Part shown: one piece after another, positions 38,631-48,243 of the stretch
How the letters are laid out: every line of letters starts with the position of its first letter
Position numbering within the stretch: the stretch's first letter is position 1
Origin: Methylobacterium sp. NEAU K
GTDB lineage: Bacteria; Pseudomonadota; Alphaproteobacteria; Rhizobiales; Beijerinckiaceae
Reading direction: 5' to 3'
DNA: 64,000 nt
NCBI RefSeq assembly: GCF_030700285.1
Contig: NZ_JAUYZJ010000011.1
Coordinates: forward strand, 1 to 64,000
Notes under the pieces: generated by a model
What the model was told of the DNA's origin: nothing
What the model saw: only the letters and a program-made list of their open reading frames with translations
Databases searched by the model: none
Position numbers and translations under genes: made by a program

Positions 38631-39296
38631 ATGAGCACGCATGCGACCTACAAGGGTCCGGGGGATTGCCCTGTCGTGATCCCGGTCTTCCCCCTGTCGG
38701 GCGCGCTGCTGCTGCCGCGCGGGCAGATGCCGCTCAACATCTTCGAGCCGCGGTATCTGGCGATGGTCGACGACGCGATGCGCACGGACCGGATCATCGG
38801 GATGATCCAGCCCGACCCCGAGGGCTCGGGCGCGGCGAACCCGAAGCTCTACCGGGTGGGTTGCGCGGGGCGGGTGACGCAATACGCCGAGACCGGTGAT
38901 GGGCGCTACCTGATCTCGCTCACCGGCGTCAGCCGGTTCCGGATCACGAGCGAACTGGCCTCAACCAGCGCCTATCGCCGCTGCCACGTCTCCTATGACG
39001 ACTTCGCGGTGGACTTCGAGCCCCGGGCGGGCGAGGAGCTTGTCGACCGCGACGGGGTGCTCAAGGCGCTGCGCGACTTCGTGGAATCGAACGACCTCAA
39101 GGTGGATTGGGCGGGGATCGACGAGGCGCCCGACGAGGCGCTGGTCAACGCCCTCTGCATGATGAGCCCGTTCGGCGTGCGCGAGAAGCAGGCGATGCTT
39201 GAGGCGCCGGACCTCAAAACCCGGGCCGAGATCCTGATCGCGGTCACGCAGATGGAACTGGTTCGCGGCTCTGGCCCCGAGCCGACGATGCAATAG
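38631..39296 (+). CDS. Lon-protease substrate-binding-domain protein (LON_N)
   Basis: A 221-residue stand-alone Lon N-terminal domain without ATPase or protease domains. Signatures are VVIPVFPLSGALLLPRGQMPLNIFEPRY near the start, written here only as two adjacent motifs (IPVFPLSG and LNIFEPRY), then GCAGRVTQ and LTGVSRFRI. The start is ATG 38631, with GGGAGG close upstream. Its role is probably protein quality control, in line with the adjacent ybbN. It ends 12 bp before the Trm112 gene. Confidence 0.92.
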   Translation: MSTHATYKGPGDCPVVIPVFPLSGALLLPRGQMPLNIFEPRYLAMVDDAMRTDRIIGMIQPDPEGSGAANPKLYRVGCAGRVTQYAETGDGRYLISLTGVSRFRITSELASTSAYRRCHVSYDDFAVDFEPRAGEELVDRDGVLKALRDFVESNDLKVDWAGIDEAPDEALVNALCMMSPFGVREKQAMLEAPDLKTRAEILIAVTQMELVRGSGPEPTMQ

Positions 39297-39308
39297 GTTG
39301 CACGACCG

Positions 39309-39515
39309 ATGACCAACGACCTCACCGTTCCCGTCGAGGCGACGCGCGTCGACCCGAAGCTTCTGGAGATCCTGGTCTGCCCCCTGACCAAGGGCACCCT
39401 GGAATACGATTCCGTCCGGCAGGAGCTGATCAGCCGCTCCGCCAAGCTCGCCTATCCGATCCGCGACGGCATCCCGATCATGCTGCCGGAGGAAGGCCGG
39501 CCGCTGATCGACTGA
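39309..39515 (+). CDS. Trm112-family small protein
   Basis: A 68-residue YcaR/Trm112-like protein. The signature is [17 protein letters not shown] and IPIMLPEEG. In eukaryotes and archaea Trm112 activates methyltransferases that act on tRNA and release factors; bacterial members are less defined. Only one cysteine is present, so it lacks the zinc knuckle, as usual for this bacterial subgroup. It is the third gene of the ybbN set. Confidence 0.9.
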   Translation: MTNDLTVPVEATRVDPKLLEILVCPLTKGTLEYDSVRQELISRSAKLAYPIRDGIPIMLPEEGRPLID

Positions 39516-39777
39516 CCACGACTGTCCGGGGCCGTGACGGGACCGACAGGACGGTCCGGCATGGGCCCGCCAACGTGTTTCAGCCATGCTCGCCAGCATT
39601 AGCCTGTGCCAGCTTGACTATTCAGGGCCCGATCGCCACTGGAACCTGATTTGGTCGGACGTGCCCGGCGGCCACACTATCGCCGCTTCTTTCGTTCAGC
39701 GTCAGGTCATCCTCGATCGATGATCCTGTTCCAGCGCCGCCGGATGAACGGCGCGCAACGCTGAAAGATTCCATCGC

Positions 39778-40167
39778 ATGATTAAGCTGGTCGCTGCCGC
39801 GGGTCTCGCCGCCGGCCTGTCCCTCCCGGCCTGCCTGCCCGCCGTCGCGGCACAGGGCGCGACGAACGGGATCTGGTCGGTCGAGTTGGTCACGGAGAGC
39901 GGTCTGTGCAGTGCCCGCTACTCCTATGCGCTGGCGATCCGGCAAGGGCAGGTGCAGCTCGTCTCGGGCGGCGCGGGCGCGCGGGTCAGCGGCCATGTCG
40001 GCGCCGACGGCCGCGTCGGGCTCTCCGTCACCAACGGAACGGCCAGCGGCACCGGCACCGGGCGGCTCCAGTCCAGCAACGGCTCGGGCACCTGGCAGGT
40101 CGCCTCCCTCTGCTCCGGCCGCTGGACCGCGCGGCGCAGCGACGACCGTACCGCGCAGGCCGACTGA
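39778..40167 (+). CDS. Exported hypothetical protein
   Basis: A 129-residue secreted protein. The signal peptide (KLVAAAGLAAGLSLPACLPA) ends at about residue 25. The mature part is rich in Gly, Ser and Thr and looks beta-structured, with two cysteines (GLCSAR and SLCSGRW). No family was recognised. It is convergent with the SpoIIAA-like gene, 6 bp away. Confidence 0.7.
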   Translation: MIKLVAAAGLAAGLSLPACLPAVAAQGATNGIWSVELVTESGLCSARYSYALAIRQGQVQLVSGGAGARVSGHVGADGRVGLSVTNGTASGTGTGRLQSSNGSGTWQVASLCSGRWTARRSDDRTAQAD

Positions 40168-40173
40168 TCGCCC

Positions 40174-40536
40174 TCAGGCGGCGGCGGCGAGCCAGGTGCG
40201 CGCCTCGTCGAGGCGGGCGCGCTCGAACACCTTGATCTGAGTCGGCGAGACGAAATTGAAGGTCTCGGCCAGCGCCTTCAGCCAGGGCGCGTCCGTCACC
40301 AGGGCGACGTGGCTGACGCTCTTCATCATCGAGAAGCCGAATCGGGGATCCTTGAAGAAGGCCGCCGGCTCCATGCCTTCGAAGGCGCGGATATCCTCGA
40401 GCAGCTTGATCTTGCCGCCCTGATCGAGGTCGGCCTTCATGGCGGTCATCGCCGCGTTCATTTCCTCGTCGGTGATCTTCCCGTCGACCACGATCTCGGC
40501 GACGTTCGAATCCGTTTTCTTGGTGTAGGTCAGCAC
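40174..40536 (-). CDS. SpoIIAA-like STAS/SEC14-type protein
   Basis: A 120-residue cytosolic protein of the SpoIIAA-like family. GTG 40536 is preferred because GGAGG lies about 8 nt upstream; the longer frame adds Arg-rich residues. The core VAEIVVDGKITDEEMNAAM, an amphipathic helix with IRAFEGMEPAAFFKD, and VALVTDAPWLKALAE fit the family. Its function is unknown, perhaps lipid binding or regulatory. It precedes priA on the same strand (reading left, it is downstream of priA by 76 bp). Confidence 0.82.
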   Translation of the reverse strand: MLTYTKKTDSNVAEIVVDGKITDEEMNAAMTAMKADLDQGGKIKLLEDIRAFEGMEPAAFFKDPRFGFSMMKSVSHVALVTDAPWLKALAETFNFVSPTQIKVFERARLDEARTWLAAAA

Positions 40537-40612
40537 TGATCGCTCCTCCGGGAACCGCACGCGTCCCGCAGCCGGTATCCGGCCGGGGTCCGCGGCCCGT
40601 GCGCGGAGTGTC

Positions 40613-42844
40613 TTACAAAAAGCTCTGCGGGTCGACATCGATCGCGACCCGGATGTTGCCGCGCACCTTGGGGCCCCGGGCGATCCAGGCGCGCAGGTAG
40701 GCCTGCATGTCGATGTTGCGCTCGGTCTTCACCAGCAGCCGGAATCGGTAGCGGCCCCGCACCAGGGCGAGGGGCGCCTCGGCCGGGCCGAGCACCATCA
40801 CGCCCTCCGGCGGGTCGGCGGCGCGGGCCAGAGCCTGCCCGTGCGCCTCCGCGACCTCGCGCTCCGTGGCGGAGACGATCAGTGCGGCAAGCCGCCCGAA
40901 CGGCGGCAATCCCGCCGCCTCCCGGGCCTGGATCTCCTCCGCGTAGAAGCGCTCGGCGTCCCCCGACAGCAGGGCCGCGATCACCGGATGCTCGGGCTGG
41001 TAGGTCTGGACCAGCGCCCGCCCGGGCCTCTCGCCGCGTCCGGCCCGGCCGGTGACCTGCTGGAGGAGCTGGAAGGTCCGTTCCGCCGCCCGGGGGTCGC
41101 CCGAGGTCAGACCGATATCGGCATCGAGCACGCCGACCAGGGTCAGGCCCGGGAAGTTGTGGCCCTTGGCCACGAGCTGCGTGCCGATGACGAGATCGCA
41201 TTCCCCGGCCGCCACCGCCTCCAGTTCCTGCCGCAGGCGATCGGCGCCGCCGGGGAAGTCGCTCGACAGGACGACGATCCGGCGATTCGGGAACAGCTCG
41301 GCGGCTTCCTCGGCGATCCGCTCGACGCCGGGGCCGCAGGCGGTGAGGTTGTCGAAGATGCCGCACTCGGTGCAGGCCTCCGGCCGGCGCTCGGCATAGC
41401 CGCATTGGTGGCAGACGAGCGCCCGGCGGAAGCGGTGCTCCACCAGCCAAGTCGAGCAGTTCTTGCACTGGTAGCGATGCCCGCAGGCCCGGCACAGGGT
41501 CAGCGGCGCGTAGCCCCGGCGGTTGAGGAACAGCAAAGCCTGCTCGCCGCGCTCCAGGGTGGCCTTCACGGCGTTGACCAGAGGCGGGCTGAGGAAGCGC
41601 CCGCGCTCGGGCTGATCCTTGCGCATGTCGATGGCGGCGATGTCGGGCAGGCGCCGTCCGCCGAAGCGCTCGGGGAGCACCACGTGCCGGTAGCGGCCCC
41701 GGGCGGCGTTCACCCGGGTCTCGATGGAGGGCGTCGCCGAAGCCAGCACCACCGGGCATTCCTCCAGCCGCCCGCGCACCACCGCCATATCGCGGGCGTG
41801 ATAGTGGACGCCGTCCTCCTGCTTGTAGGCGGCCTCGTGCTCCTCATCGACCACGATCAGGCCGAGGCGCGCGAAGGGCAGGAACAGGGCCGAGCGCGCC
41901 CCGACCACGACCAGCGCCTCGCCGGCCGCCACCGCGGCCCGCAGGCGCTCGCGCCGCTTTCCGCCGATGCCGGAATGCCAAGCCGCCGGCCGCACGCCGA
42001 AGCGCTGGGCGAAGCGGTCCAGGAACTGCGCCGTCAGGGCGATCTCGGGCATCAGGATCAGTGCTTGTCGCCCCGCCCGGATGCAGGCCGCGACCGCCTC
42101 GAAATAGACCTCGGTCTTGCCCGAGCCGGTGACGCCCTCGAGCAGGACAGGCCGGATATCGGCCGCGCCGGACGGGGACGCCGGCCCGGAGGCCGGGTCG
42201 CCGGCGGTATCGTCGGCCGGCGGCCGGTGCCATGGGAAGGGCCCGACCAGGGCCGCCACCGCGTCGGCCTGGGCCGGCGACAGCGGCGCCCGCGGGAAGT
42301 CGGGATCGGGGCGCGGGGCGGCCGGCTCGGGCTCGACCGCCACCGTCTCCAGGGCGCCGTCGTCGATCAGGCCGTCGACCACCGAGAGCGAGACTCCAGC
42401 CTCCTTGGCGAGCGCGCTCTTGCCCCGCAGCGCGCGGTCGGCGGCCACCGCCAGCACCTTGGTCCGCGCCGCGGTCGGCCGGGCGGGGAGCTTGTCGGTG
42501 ATGCGCACCGCCACCCGGGCGGTCTCGGCCGCGGCGGCCTCGTCGGGCAGGCGCAGCACCATGGCAAGCGCCGAGCCCTTCGGCGCCAGCGTGTACCGGG
42601 CGATCCAGTCGACAAGGCTGCGCAGCGGGTCCGACAGCGGCGCGAACGGCAGGCGGTCCGTCACCGGGCGCAGGTTCGAGCCGCCCGCCGTCTCGGTCAG
42701 CCCCCAGACGACCCCCACGATCTCGCGGGGCCCGAGCGGGACCTGGACCACCGCGCCGACGGTGAGGTCCAGTCCGGCGGGCACGACGTAGCTGTAGGGC
42801 GTGTCGAGCCCCAGCGGGATCAGGATCTCGGCGACAGAGGGCAT
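40613..42844 (-). CDS. priA: Primosomal replication-restart helicase PriA
   Basis: Superfamily 2 DNA helicase that reloads DnaB at collapsed forks. It is 743 residues from ATG 42844. The N-terminal 3'-binding domain starts IPLGLDTPYSYVVP. Walker A is [12 protein letters not shown] and the DEAH-type box is VVDEEHEAAYKQ. ASATPSIET follows, as does the zinc-binding insertion with paired cysteines (CRACGHRYQCKNC, then CHQCG and CTECG). Later motifs are GTQLVAKGHNFP and QQVTGRAGRGE. All elements are intact. Confidence 0.96.
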   Translation of the reverse strand: MPSVAEILIPLGLDTPYSYVVPAGLDLTVGAVVQVPLGPREIVGVVWGLTETAGGSNLRPVTDRLPFAPLSDPLRSLVDWIARYTLAPKGSALAMVLRLPDEAAAAETARVAVRITDKLPARPTAARTKVLAVAADRALRGKSALAKEAGVSLSVVDGLIDDGALETVAVEPEPAAPRPDPDFPRAPLSPAQADAVAALVGPFPWHRPPADDTAGDPASGPASPSGAADIRPVLLEGVTGSGKTEVYFEAVAACIRAGRQALILMPEIALTAQFLDRFAQRFGVRPAAWHSGIGGKRRERLRAAVAAGEALVVVGARSALFLPFARLGLIVVDEEHEAAYKQEDGVHYHARDMAVVRGRLEECPVVLASATPSIETRVNAARGRYRHVVLPERFGGRRLPDIAAIDMRKDQPERGRFLSPPLVNAVKATLERGEQALLFLNRRGYAPLTLCRACGHRYQCKNCSTWLVEHRFRRALVCHQCGYAERRPEACTECGIFDNLTACGPGVERIAEEAAELFPNRRIVVLSSDFPGGADRLRQELEAVAAGECDLVIGTQLVAKGHNFPGLTLVGVLDADIGLTSGDPRAAERTFQLLQQVTGRAGRGERPGRALVQTYQPEHPVIAALLSGDAERFYAEEIQAREAAGLPPFGRLAALIVSATEREVAEAHGQALARAADPPEGVMVLGPAEAPLALVRGRYRFRLLVKTERNIDMQAYLRAWIARGPKVRGNIRVAIDVDPQSFL

Positions 42845-42909
42845 GCAGGGCTTATCGGGCGGGTCCGTTCCGGGTCCGTACCACAGGGCCGGCAAAAGAG
42901 CCCACGCCT

Positions 42910-44076
42910 TCAGCCTCGGCGCAGGCCCGGCACCAGCGGCAGGGCGGCGAGGCTCAAGCCCGCCATCGCCCAGAAAGCCGGTGCCCCGAACGCGCCGTAG
43001 AGGGCGCCGGACGCCAGGGTGGCGAGCACCCCGGACAGGCCGAGGCCCAGCGTTCCGTAGAGTGCGAGCGCGGTGGCCCGGAGATCCAGGGGTGTGGACT
43101 CCTCGATGAGCCCCAGACAGGCGAGATGCAGGAGCGCGAAGCTGAACCCGTGCAGGGCCTCGACAGCGGCGAGATACGGGATCGCGGTGGTCCAGCCCAG
43201 CACCGCCCAGCGCAGGCCGCCGGCGCAGGCCGCGACCGCGACCCCGGCCGGAAGCCCGATCCGCGCCAGCAGCCGGGGTCCCGCGAACAGGAAGACCAGC
43301 ACCTCGGCCGCGACCGATTCCGACCAGAGCAGGCCGGCGGTGCCGGGTCCGATCCCGGCGCCGCGCCACAGGATCATAGCGAAGCTGTCATGCATGGCGT
43401 GTGCGCCGATCACCAGCGACGCGGCGAGCACCGTGCGGCGGAAGCGCGCCACCCGGACCAGTCGGGAGAAGCCCAGCCACGGCGGTCCGGCATTCGCCGC
43501 GACCGAGGCGCCGGACGGCAGAGCCAGCGCCGCCCCGGAAGCGGCCGTGAACAGGATTCCGCTCGCCACTAGGGCGCCTGAGAGGCCGAAGGCCGCGATC
43601 AGCCAGCCCGCGGCGCCGGTCGCGGCGATGAAGGCGGCCGACCCGGCGGCCCGGACCCAGCCGTACTGGAAAACGGACCCGCCCCGGGCGGCGGCGAGGG
43701 CCAGGGCGTCGGCGAGCGGCGCGGGGGCCGCGGTTCCGAGTGCGTAGAGGAGGGCCGGCCCGAGGAGCTGCGCGAAGCCCGTGCCGGGCAGGTGAGCCAG
43801 GGTGGCGAGACCCGCGAGCGCGACGCTCGCCGCCAGGATCGGGCGGGCCGCCTTCCGCCGGTCGGCGAAGGACCCGGCCAGCGGCCCGACCACGAGGCGC
43901 AGGGCGCCCGCGGCAGAGAGCAGGATGCCGATCTCGCCGGGCGTGAGGCCCCGCGCGGCCAGGAAACCCGGCAGGATCGGGGAGAGGCCGCCATAGGCGC
44001 CGTAGAGGGCGGCGTACAGGACGAGGAAGCGGACGAGACCGCCCCTCCATGCCACGCTGGTCGCCCCCTCCCGCAT
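42910..44076 (-). CDS. Major facilitator superfamily transporter (MFS_1-like)
   Basis: A 388-residue membrane protein with about twelve helices. It resembles the 3-phenylpropionate/HcaT and nucleoside-transporter-like MFS group. The first-loop motif corresponds to GPLAGSFADRRKAARP (the MFS GxxxDRxGRR pattern). Helix 1 has YAALYGAYGGLSPILPGFL. The substrate is unknown. It sits 65 bp upstream of priA on the same strand. Confidence 0.88.
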   Translation of the reverse strand: MREGATSVAWRGGLVRFLVLYAALYGAYGGLSPILPGFLAARGLTPGEIGILLSAAGALRLVVGPLAGSFADRRKAARPILAASVALAGLATLAHLPGTGFAQLLGPALLYALGTAAPAPLADALALAAARGGSVFQYGWVRAAGSAAFIAATGAAGWLIAAFGLSGALVASGILFTAASGAALALPSGASVAANAGPPWLGFSRLVRVARFRRTVLAASLVIGAHAMHDSFAMILWRGAGIGPGTAGLLWSESVAAEVLVFLFAGPRLLARIGLPAGVAVAACAGGLRWAVLGWTTAIPYLAAVEALHGFSFALLHLACLGLIEESTPLDLRATALALYGTLGLGLSGVLATLASGALYGAFGAPAFWAMAGLSLAALPLVPGLRRG

Positions 44077-44130
44077 GGGCCGACCTTAGCAGCCCGGTGC
44101 CCCCGCGTCAGAGGCGCCGGAGAGAGACCC

Positions 44131-44388
44131 TCAGGACGGGCGGCGGACGGCGTAGCGGTAGCGGCGCCCCTGCGCGTCCAGCAGCTCGCTGTCGGACCCC
44201 TCCTGCCAGACGACCTCGTCCTCGGGGCCCGCGGCGTTCGTGAGGACCGCACCGCGGACGATGTCGAGACTGAGGCCGAAGCCATAGTTGGTCGCAGTGG
44301 CGTCCGTGATGGCGGCCGAGATGTCGGCCTCGTCGGGCAGGCAGGCGAACAGCACGCCGTCGGCGATGGCAAGGGTGTAGGTTTGCAC
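44131..44388 (-). CDS. Small hypothetical protein
   Basis: An 85-residue protein. GTG 44388 has GGAG about 8 nt upstream; the open frame extends to 44520 without support. It is acidic and soluble, with AIADGVLFACLPDEADISAA, NYGFGLSLDIVRGAVL and a basic tail RYRYAVRRPS. No family was recognised. Confidence 0.6.
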   Translation of the reverse strand: MQTYTLAIADGVLFACLPDEADISAAITDATATNYGFGLSLDIVRGAVLTNAAGPEDEVVWQEGSDSELLDAQGRRYRYAVRRPS

Positions 44389-44700
44389 GGAAAGGCTCCA
44401 GAGATTTCCAAGAGCGGGGGCCGGCGCGCGAGCGCCCGAAGCTAGGAGGCCCGTTCGGGAAGTGAAGCGCGTTCTCCGAAATGCTGCATTGCAACATGGT
44501 GTGTTGGCGCCGAGGCGCAAGATCCTCGGAGCCTCAGACGTCAGCAGGCCAGATGCGCGTCCAGGGAGCGGGCCGTCTCGCCGACGGCCCGGCGGGTCTC
44601 AGGCGCGTCCAGGCTGACAGGTCCTGCGCGCGCGACAGGCTCTCGAATACCGGCAGGGATGCCGCGATCTCGGGGGCGCGGGGGGTGATCCCGCGCGGGA
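44389..44700. other. Intergenic region, no supportable gene
   Basis: It lies between the App1-type phosphatase stop and the small hypothetical gene. Open frames crossing it are shadows of neighbouring coding DNA or random GC-rich frames. No terminator was recognised. Confidence 0.4.
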
Positions 44701-45993
44701 TCAGGTCTCGACCCGGGGCAGGGCGGCCGGATGCTCCGGCGCGACCACCACGGTGGCGGGGACGAGGCCGTCGCCGGCCAGAGCACCCGCAACGGCCTCG
44801 GGCGAGATCGTGGGCTCGTCGAAGGCCCCGCCGGGCTCCGGAGGTTCGGCGGTGATCCGCGTGGTCGCCCGGCGCGGCTCCACATCCGCCCCGGCGGCGT
44901 GCTCGTCGGCGACGCCCGCGACGGCCTCGGGTGCGATCAGGCCGATCCCGGCCGCGTGCTCCGCCATCGCGACGCTGTCGGCGGCGAGAACCAGGCTGGA
45001 GCCCGCCCGGGCGACGGCACCGGCGAGCCGCACGATCTCCTCCGCCCGGGCGGCATCGGTGGAGACGTTGCGGATGTAGACGGCGAGCACCCGCCCGGGA
45101 TGCTCCTCCACGATCTGCGCGTAGACTTCCGGGTCGTGCTGCCCGCTGTCGCCGATCAGCACGAAGGGCAGGTGCCGGTAGAGGGCCATCATGTGCCGGA
45201 TCAGCGCCTGCTTGTGATCGGTGGCCCGGCGCGGCAGCGGGTGCGTCCAGGACAGGCCCCATTCCCGCAGGAACAGCACCGGCCCCGCCGGGATGCCGTG
45301 GCGCTGGAAGAAGTCCGAGAGCATCTCGTACAGGCCCCAGGGGGCGCGGGAGACGTAGAGCATCGGGTTGCCCTCGGCGCCGCCGGCGCCGGCATGCAGG
45401 GCCCGGTACAGGGCGGCGACGCCGGGGAACGCCACGCGGCTCTCGGCATCCTCCACGAACAGCCGCCAGAGCATCTTCAGCTTGTTGGCGACCCCGGTGT
45501 GCATCACCGTGTCGTCGATGTCGCTGACGACCACGCAGCGGGCACCGTCGGGCGGGATGAACACCGCGCCCTCTGCGGAGATCGGCGGATCATCCTCCAG
45601 GACCAGGTCGACCGGGTGCCATTCGTCCGGGCGCCCAGAGAGATCGCGCGGAAACAGGTGCAGGCGGAAATAGCCGTCCCGATCGGTCTCGACGCGCGTC
45701 GCGTCCCCTCTGAACCGGGCCGTGACGGCGGCACCCGCCACCTTGCGCCGGGCGATGCGGCGGCGCAGGTCGCGCCACTGCGCCCGCAGGGACTCGGGAT
45801 CCTCCCCGGGATTGCCCGGGGATTGCCGGAAGACCCGACCGATCAGGAAGATCTCCTCGCGCGAGCCGTAGCCGCGGTAGGGCTCGACCACGAGCCCCCC
45901 GCGGCCCTTGCCGCCGTGCCCCTGGGCGCGGCGGACCGGGCGGGTGAGGACCCGCAGCGCCTTGGTCGCACCCCGGCGCGCCCGGGAAACCAT
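44701..45993 (-). CDS. App1-type phosphatase (DUF2183) protein
   Basis: HAD-like phosphatase related to yeast App1 phosphatidate phosphatase. It is 430 residues from ATG 45993; GTG 46020 would overlap the upstream stop by 4 bp and is an alternative. The catalytic motif is VVSDIDDTVMHTG (DxDxT), followed by FPGVAALYRAL, YVSRAPWGLYEML and IGDSGQHDPEVY. A basic N-terminal segment precedes the domain. An extra acidic, Ala/Pro/Glu-rich tail of about 110 residues follows it. The likely role is lipid phosphate metabolism. It is coupled with the DUF3775 gene. Confidence 0.88.
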   Translation of the reverse strand: MVSRARRGATKALRVLTRPVRRAQGHGGKGRGGLVVEPYRGYGSREEIFLIGRVFRQSPGNPGEDPESLRAQWRDLRRRIARRKVAGAAVTARFRGDATRVETDRDGYFRLHLFPRDLSGRPDEWHPVDLVLEDDPPISAEGAVFIPPDGARCVVVSDIDDTVMHTGVANKLKMLWRLFVEDAESRVAFPGVAALYRALHAGAGGAEGNPMLYVSRAPWGLYEMLSDFFQRHGIPAGPVLFLREWGLSWTHPLPRRATDHKQALIRHMMALYRHLPFVLIGDSGQHDPEVYAQIVEEHPGRVLAVYIRNVSTDAARAEEIVRLAGAVARAGSSLVLAADSVAMAEHAAGIGLIAPEAVAGVADEHAAGADVEPRRATTRITAEPPEPGGAFDEPTISPEAVAGALAGDGLVPATVVVAPEHPAALPRVET

Positions 45994-46016
45994 GGCGCCG
46001 ATCTCCGGTCGGGTGC

Positions 46017-46415
46017 TCACGCCTGCGGAAGTTCGGGGCTGAGCCCCATCGCGTCGAGGCCCTCCTCCAGGAGGTCGCCCGCATCCGGCGTCCGCAGCAA
46101 TTCCCGCAGGGCGCCCTCGCCGGCGACCTCGCGCTCGCGGGCAAACCGCACCGCCTCGCCCCACTCCTCCGGCTCCATGTCGCCGCGCCCGATATAGAGC
46201 AGCGCCAGCAGCTCGGCGCGGGAATCGTCGTCGAGACCGGAGATCACGCCGCGGACCTCGGATTCGGTGGCGTCGTCGGTGCCCGAAACGAGGACGTCGG
46301 TGGACCCGTCGTCGATCGGGTTGGAGCCGGAATCGGGATCGGTGTTGCCCTCCTTCACCTCGATGGCGCGCAGCCGCAGGACGATGTCGGTGACGGTTTC
46401 GACGGCGATATCCAT
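46017..46415 (-). CDS. DUF3775 protein
   Basis: A 132-residue acidic protein from ATG 46415, with GGAG about 8 nt upstream. The family signature is ISGLDDDSRAELLALLYIGRGD with an EWGEAVRFAREREV helix. An Asp/Ser/Gly-rich insertion (about 22-50) is less typical. Its function is unknown. It lies directly upstream of the App1-type phosphatase and shares its transcript. Confidence 0.8.
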   Translation of the reverse strand: MDIAVETVTDIVLRLRAIEVKEGNTDPDSGSNPIDDGSTDVLVSGTDDATESEVRGVISGLDDDSRAELLALLYIGRGDMEPEEWGEAVRFAREREVAGEGALRELLRTPDAGDLLEEGLDAMGLSPELPQA

Positions 46416-46608
46416 GGGCTGTTCTCCGGACGCTCACAGGGTCGGGCGTTGCGGCCCTCAAGCCGCGACAACGGGCGAGCGGGCACCGGGTTCGCTTCGC
46501 CGGGCGGCGGACCCGGGGATGGGTGGTCCGCACCACTTCCCGGTCTCATGACGGTGGGATAGAGGCTGCGAGGATTTTCCGACAACCGGATCAACATCGG
46601 CGATCGAC

Positions 46609-48183
46609 GTGAATTCATCGAAGAGTGCCGGGGCGACGCCTGCCGATATCGTCGATCCCAAGCCCCGGCCCAAGTTTCGGCCAGAGTTTCGGCGCCCGGC
46701 GGCGCGTCGCGGGACGCTCCTGGCGGCATCCGCGATCGGGGGCCTGATCGCGTCGGCGCCGGGTCCCGTCCAGGCTCGCGCAGCGAGCTACGAGGGCAGC
46801 GCGCCGAGCTGCTTCGTCACCGGCGGCGGGAGTCTGGAGATCTGCCGGGACGGCACAGAGGCCGAGGGCGTGCTGATCGCCCCGGCGCCCTGCGCCTTCG
46901 TCCGCGGCGTCCAGATCCTGCGGCTGGCCCGTGCCGAGGCGCCCGGTCCGCTCCAAGCGATCTTCCAGGGGCAGACCCCGGTCGCGGCGCGCCACCGGGA
47001 CGAGCCCTGCCCGGAGCGGCGCGCGACCGACAGCCGCGACGGCGGCTCGCTGCGCACCGGCCGCAGCCCGGAGGCGCTGGCCACGACGTTGCCGCCCTCG
47101 GCAGACCGTTTCTGGGTCGACCTCCCGGAGGAGCGCGCGCACAAGCGCGGCTGGTCGGAGCCGACGCCCGCCGCCGAGGGCATCGGACCGCGCGACCCGG
47201 TCGCGGTCTCCGGCCGCGACTGGGCCGGGGAGGCCTACAGCTATGTCTTCCTGCTCGGGCAGGAGCGGGTGGGCGTGTCCGGGGATCAGGACGAGGACAC
47301 GAAGGGTCGCAAGCGGCGCGGGCGGGACGATCCCGCGGAGGGACCGGCCGACGTCCGGCGCCGGGTGCAGATCGAAGCCCGGACCCTCGACTTCCAGACC
47401 TTCGAGATCCGCACGCGCACCCCGGACGGCTACGGGCTCACCTGGACGCCGTTCGCGCCCGACGCCGACCGCGGGCGCGGCACCCCGCCCAATCCAGCGG
47501 CGGTGATCGACGAGGCGGGCAAGCCGATCGCCTCGGCCTGCACGGCGCCGGCCTTCGAGACTCACGGGCTCTCCGGCTCGATCAGCATCGTCGATCGGAC
47601 CTACCACTACGTCTACACGGACGTGCTGCCCGAGGATTGCGGCCTCGCGCCCGAGAAGCGCCGCACCGCGCTCTACCTGCGCACGTCGCAGGACCTCTCG
47701 GCGCCGAAGGTGTGGTCCGCGCCGCGCCGGCTCGCCGGGCCGCTGCCGCCGGGGAGCCTGGTGCGGGTGGCGCGCGCCAAAGGCATGCAGCGCTGGGCGG
47801 TGTCCTACACCTGCCAGCGGCCGGCCAACGCCCCCGGTGGCCCCGTGGCCGATATCTGCCTGCAATACACATCCGACATGACCCTCGACGGGATCGGCGC
47901 GCTCAAGCTCTACGCCGATCCGGTGGAGGCGGGCCGCTCGCCGGCCTATCTCGGGCTGCGCTCAGGCGGAGACGGCAGCGGCCGCTACGACCGGAGCGCG
48001 CATTTCTGGATGACGGACCCCCAGGGCAACCTGGAGACCCCCGCGATCTATCCGGGCAAGGCCGGCCTCCTGACCTGGCTCGACCGCCTCGCTCCGACCG
48101 CCTCCGGCCGGGACACGTCGAGCCTCTACGGGCGGCCGGTCTATTGGGCGACGTGGACGGTGCGTTCAATCGGCGGGCAATAA
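46609..48183 (+). CDS. Large exported protein of unknown function
   Basis: A 524-residue protein with GTG start at 46609. The basic N-terminus (RPAARRGTLLAASAIGGLIA) resembles a Sec or Tat-like signal; a strict RRxFLK motif is absent. The mature part has about ten cysteines and many aromatic/charged beta-like segments, for example SISIVDRTYHYVYTDVLP and VWSAPRRLAG. These suggest a beta-propeller or sialidase-like fold, by inference only. An Arg/Asp-rich stretch (KGRKRRGRDDPAEG) interrupts it. No catalytic motif or known family was recognised. Confidence 0.75.
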   Translation: MNSSKSAGATPADIVDPKPRPKFRPEFRRPAARRGTLLAASAIGGLIASAPGPVQARAASYEGSAPSCFVTGGGSLEICRDGTEAEGVLIAPAPCAFVRGVQILRLARAEAPGPLQAIFQGQTPVAARHRDEPCPERRATDSRDGGSLRTGRSPEALATTLPPSADRFWVDLPEERAHKRGWSEPTPAAEGIGPRDPVAVSGRDWAGEAYSYVFLLGQERVGVSGDQDEDTKGRKRRGRDDPAEGPADVRRRVQIEARTLDFQTFEIRTRTPDGYGLTWTPFAPDADRGRGTPPNPAAVIDEAGKPIASACTAPAFETHGLSGSISIVDRTYHYVYTDVLPEDCGLAPEKRRTALYLRTSQDLSAPKVWSAPRRLAGPLPPGSLVRVARAKGMQRWAVSYTCQRPANAPGGPVADICLQYTSDMTLDGIGALKLYADPVEAGRSPAYLGLRSGGDGSGRYDRSAHFWMTDPQGNLETPAIYPGKAGLLTWLDRLAPTASGRDTSSLYGRPVYWATWTVRSIGGQ

Positions 48184-48243
48184 GCCCCGGGAGACGCTAT
48201 ATGGGCGCCCGAACCGCCGTGTGAGGCGCGCCTGACGGACCCG

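Noticed and set aside
40841..43000. 719-codon rightward open frame across priA
   Set aside because: Antisense shadow; PriA motifs are complete on the minus strand.
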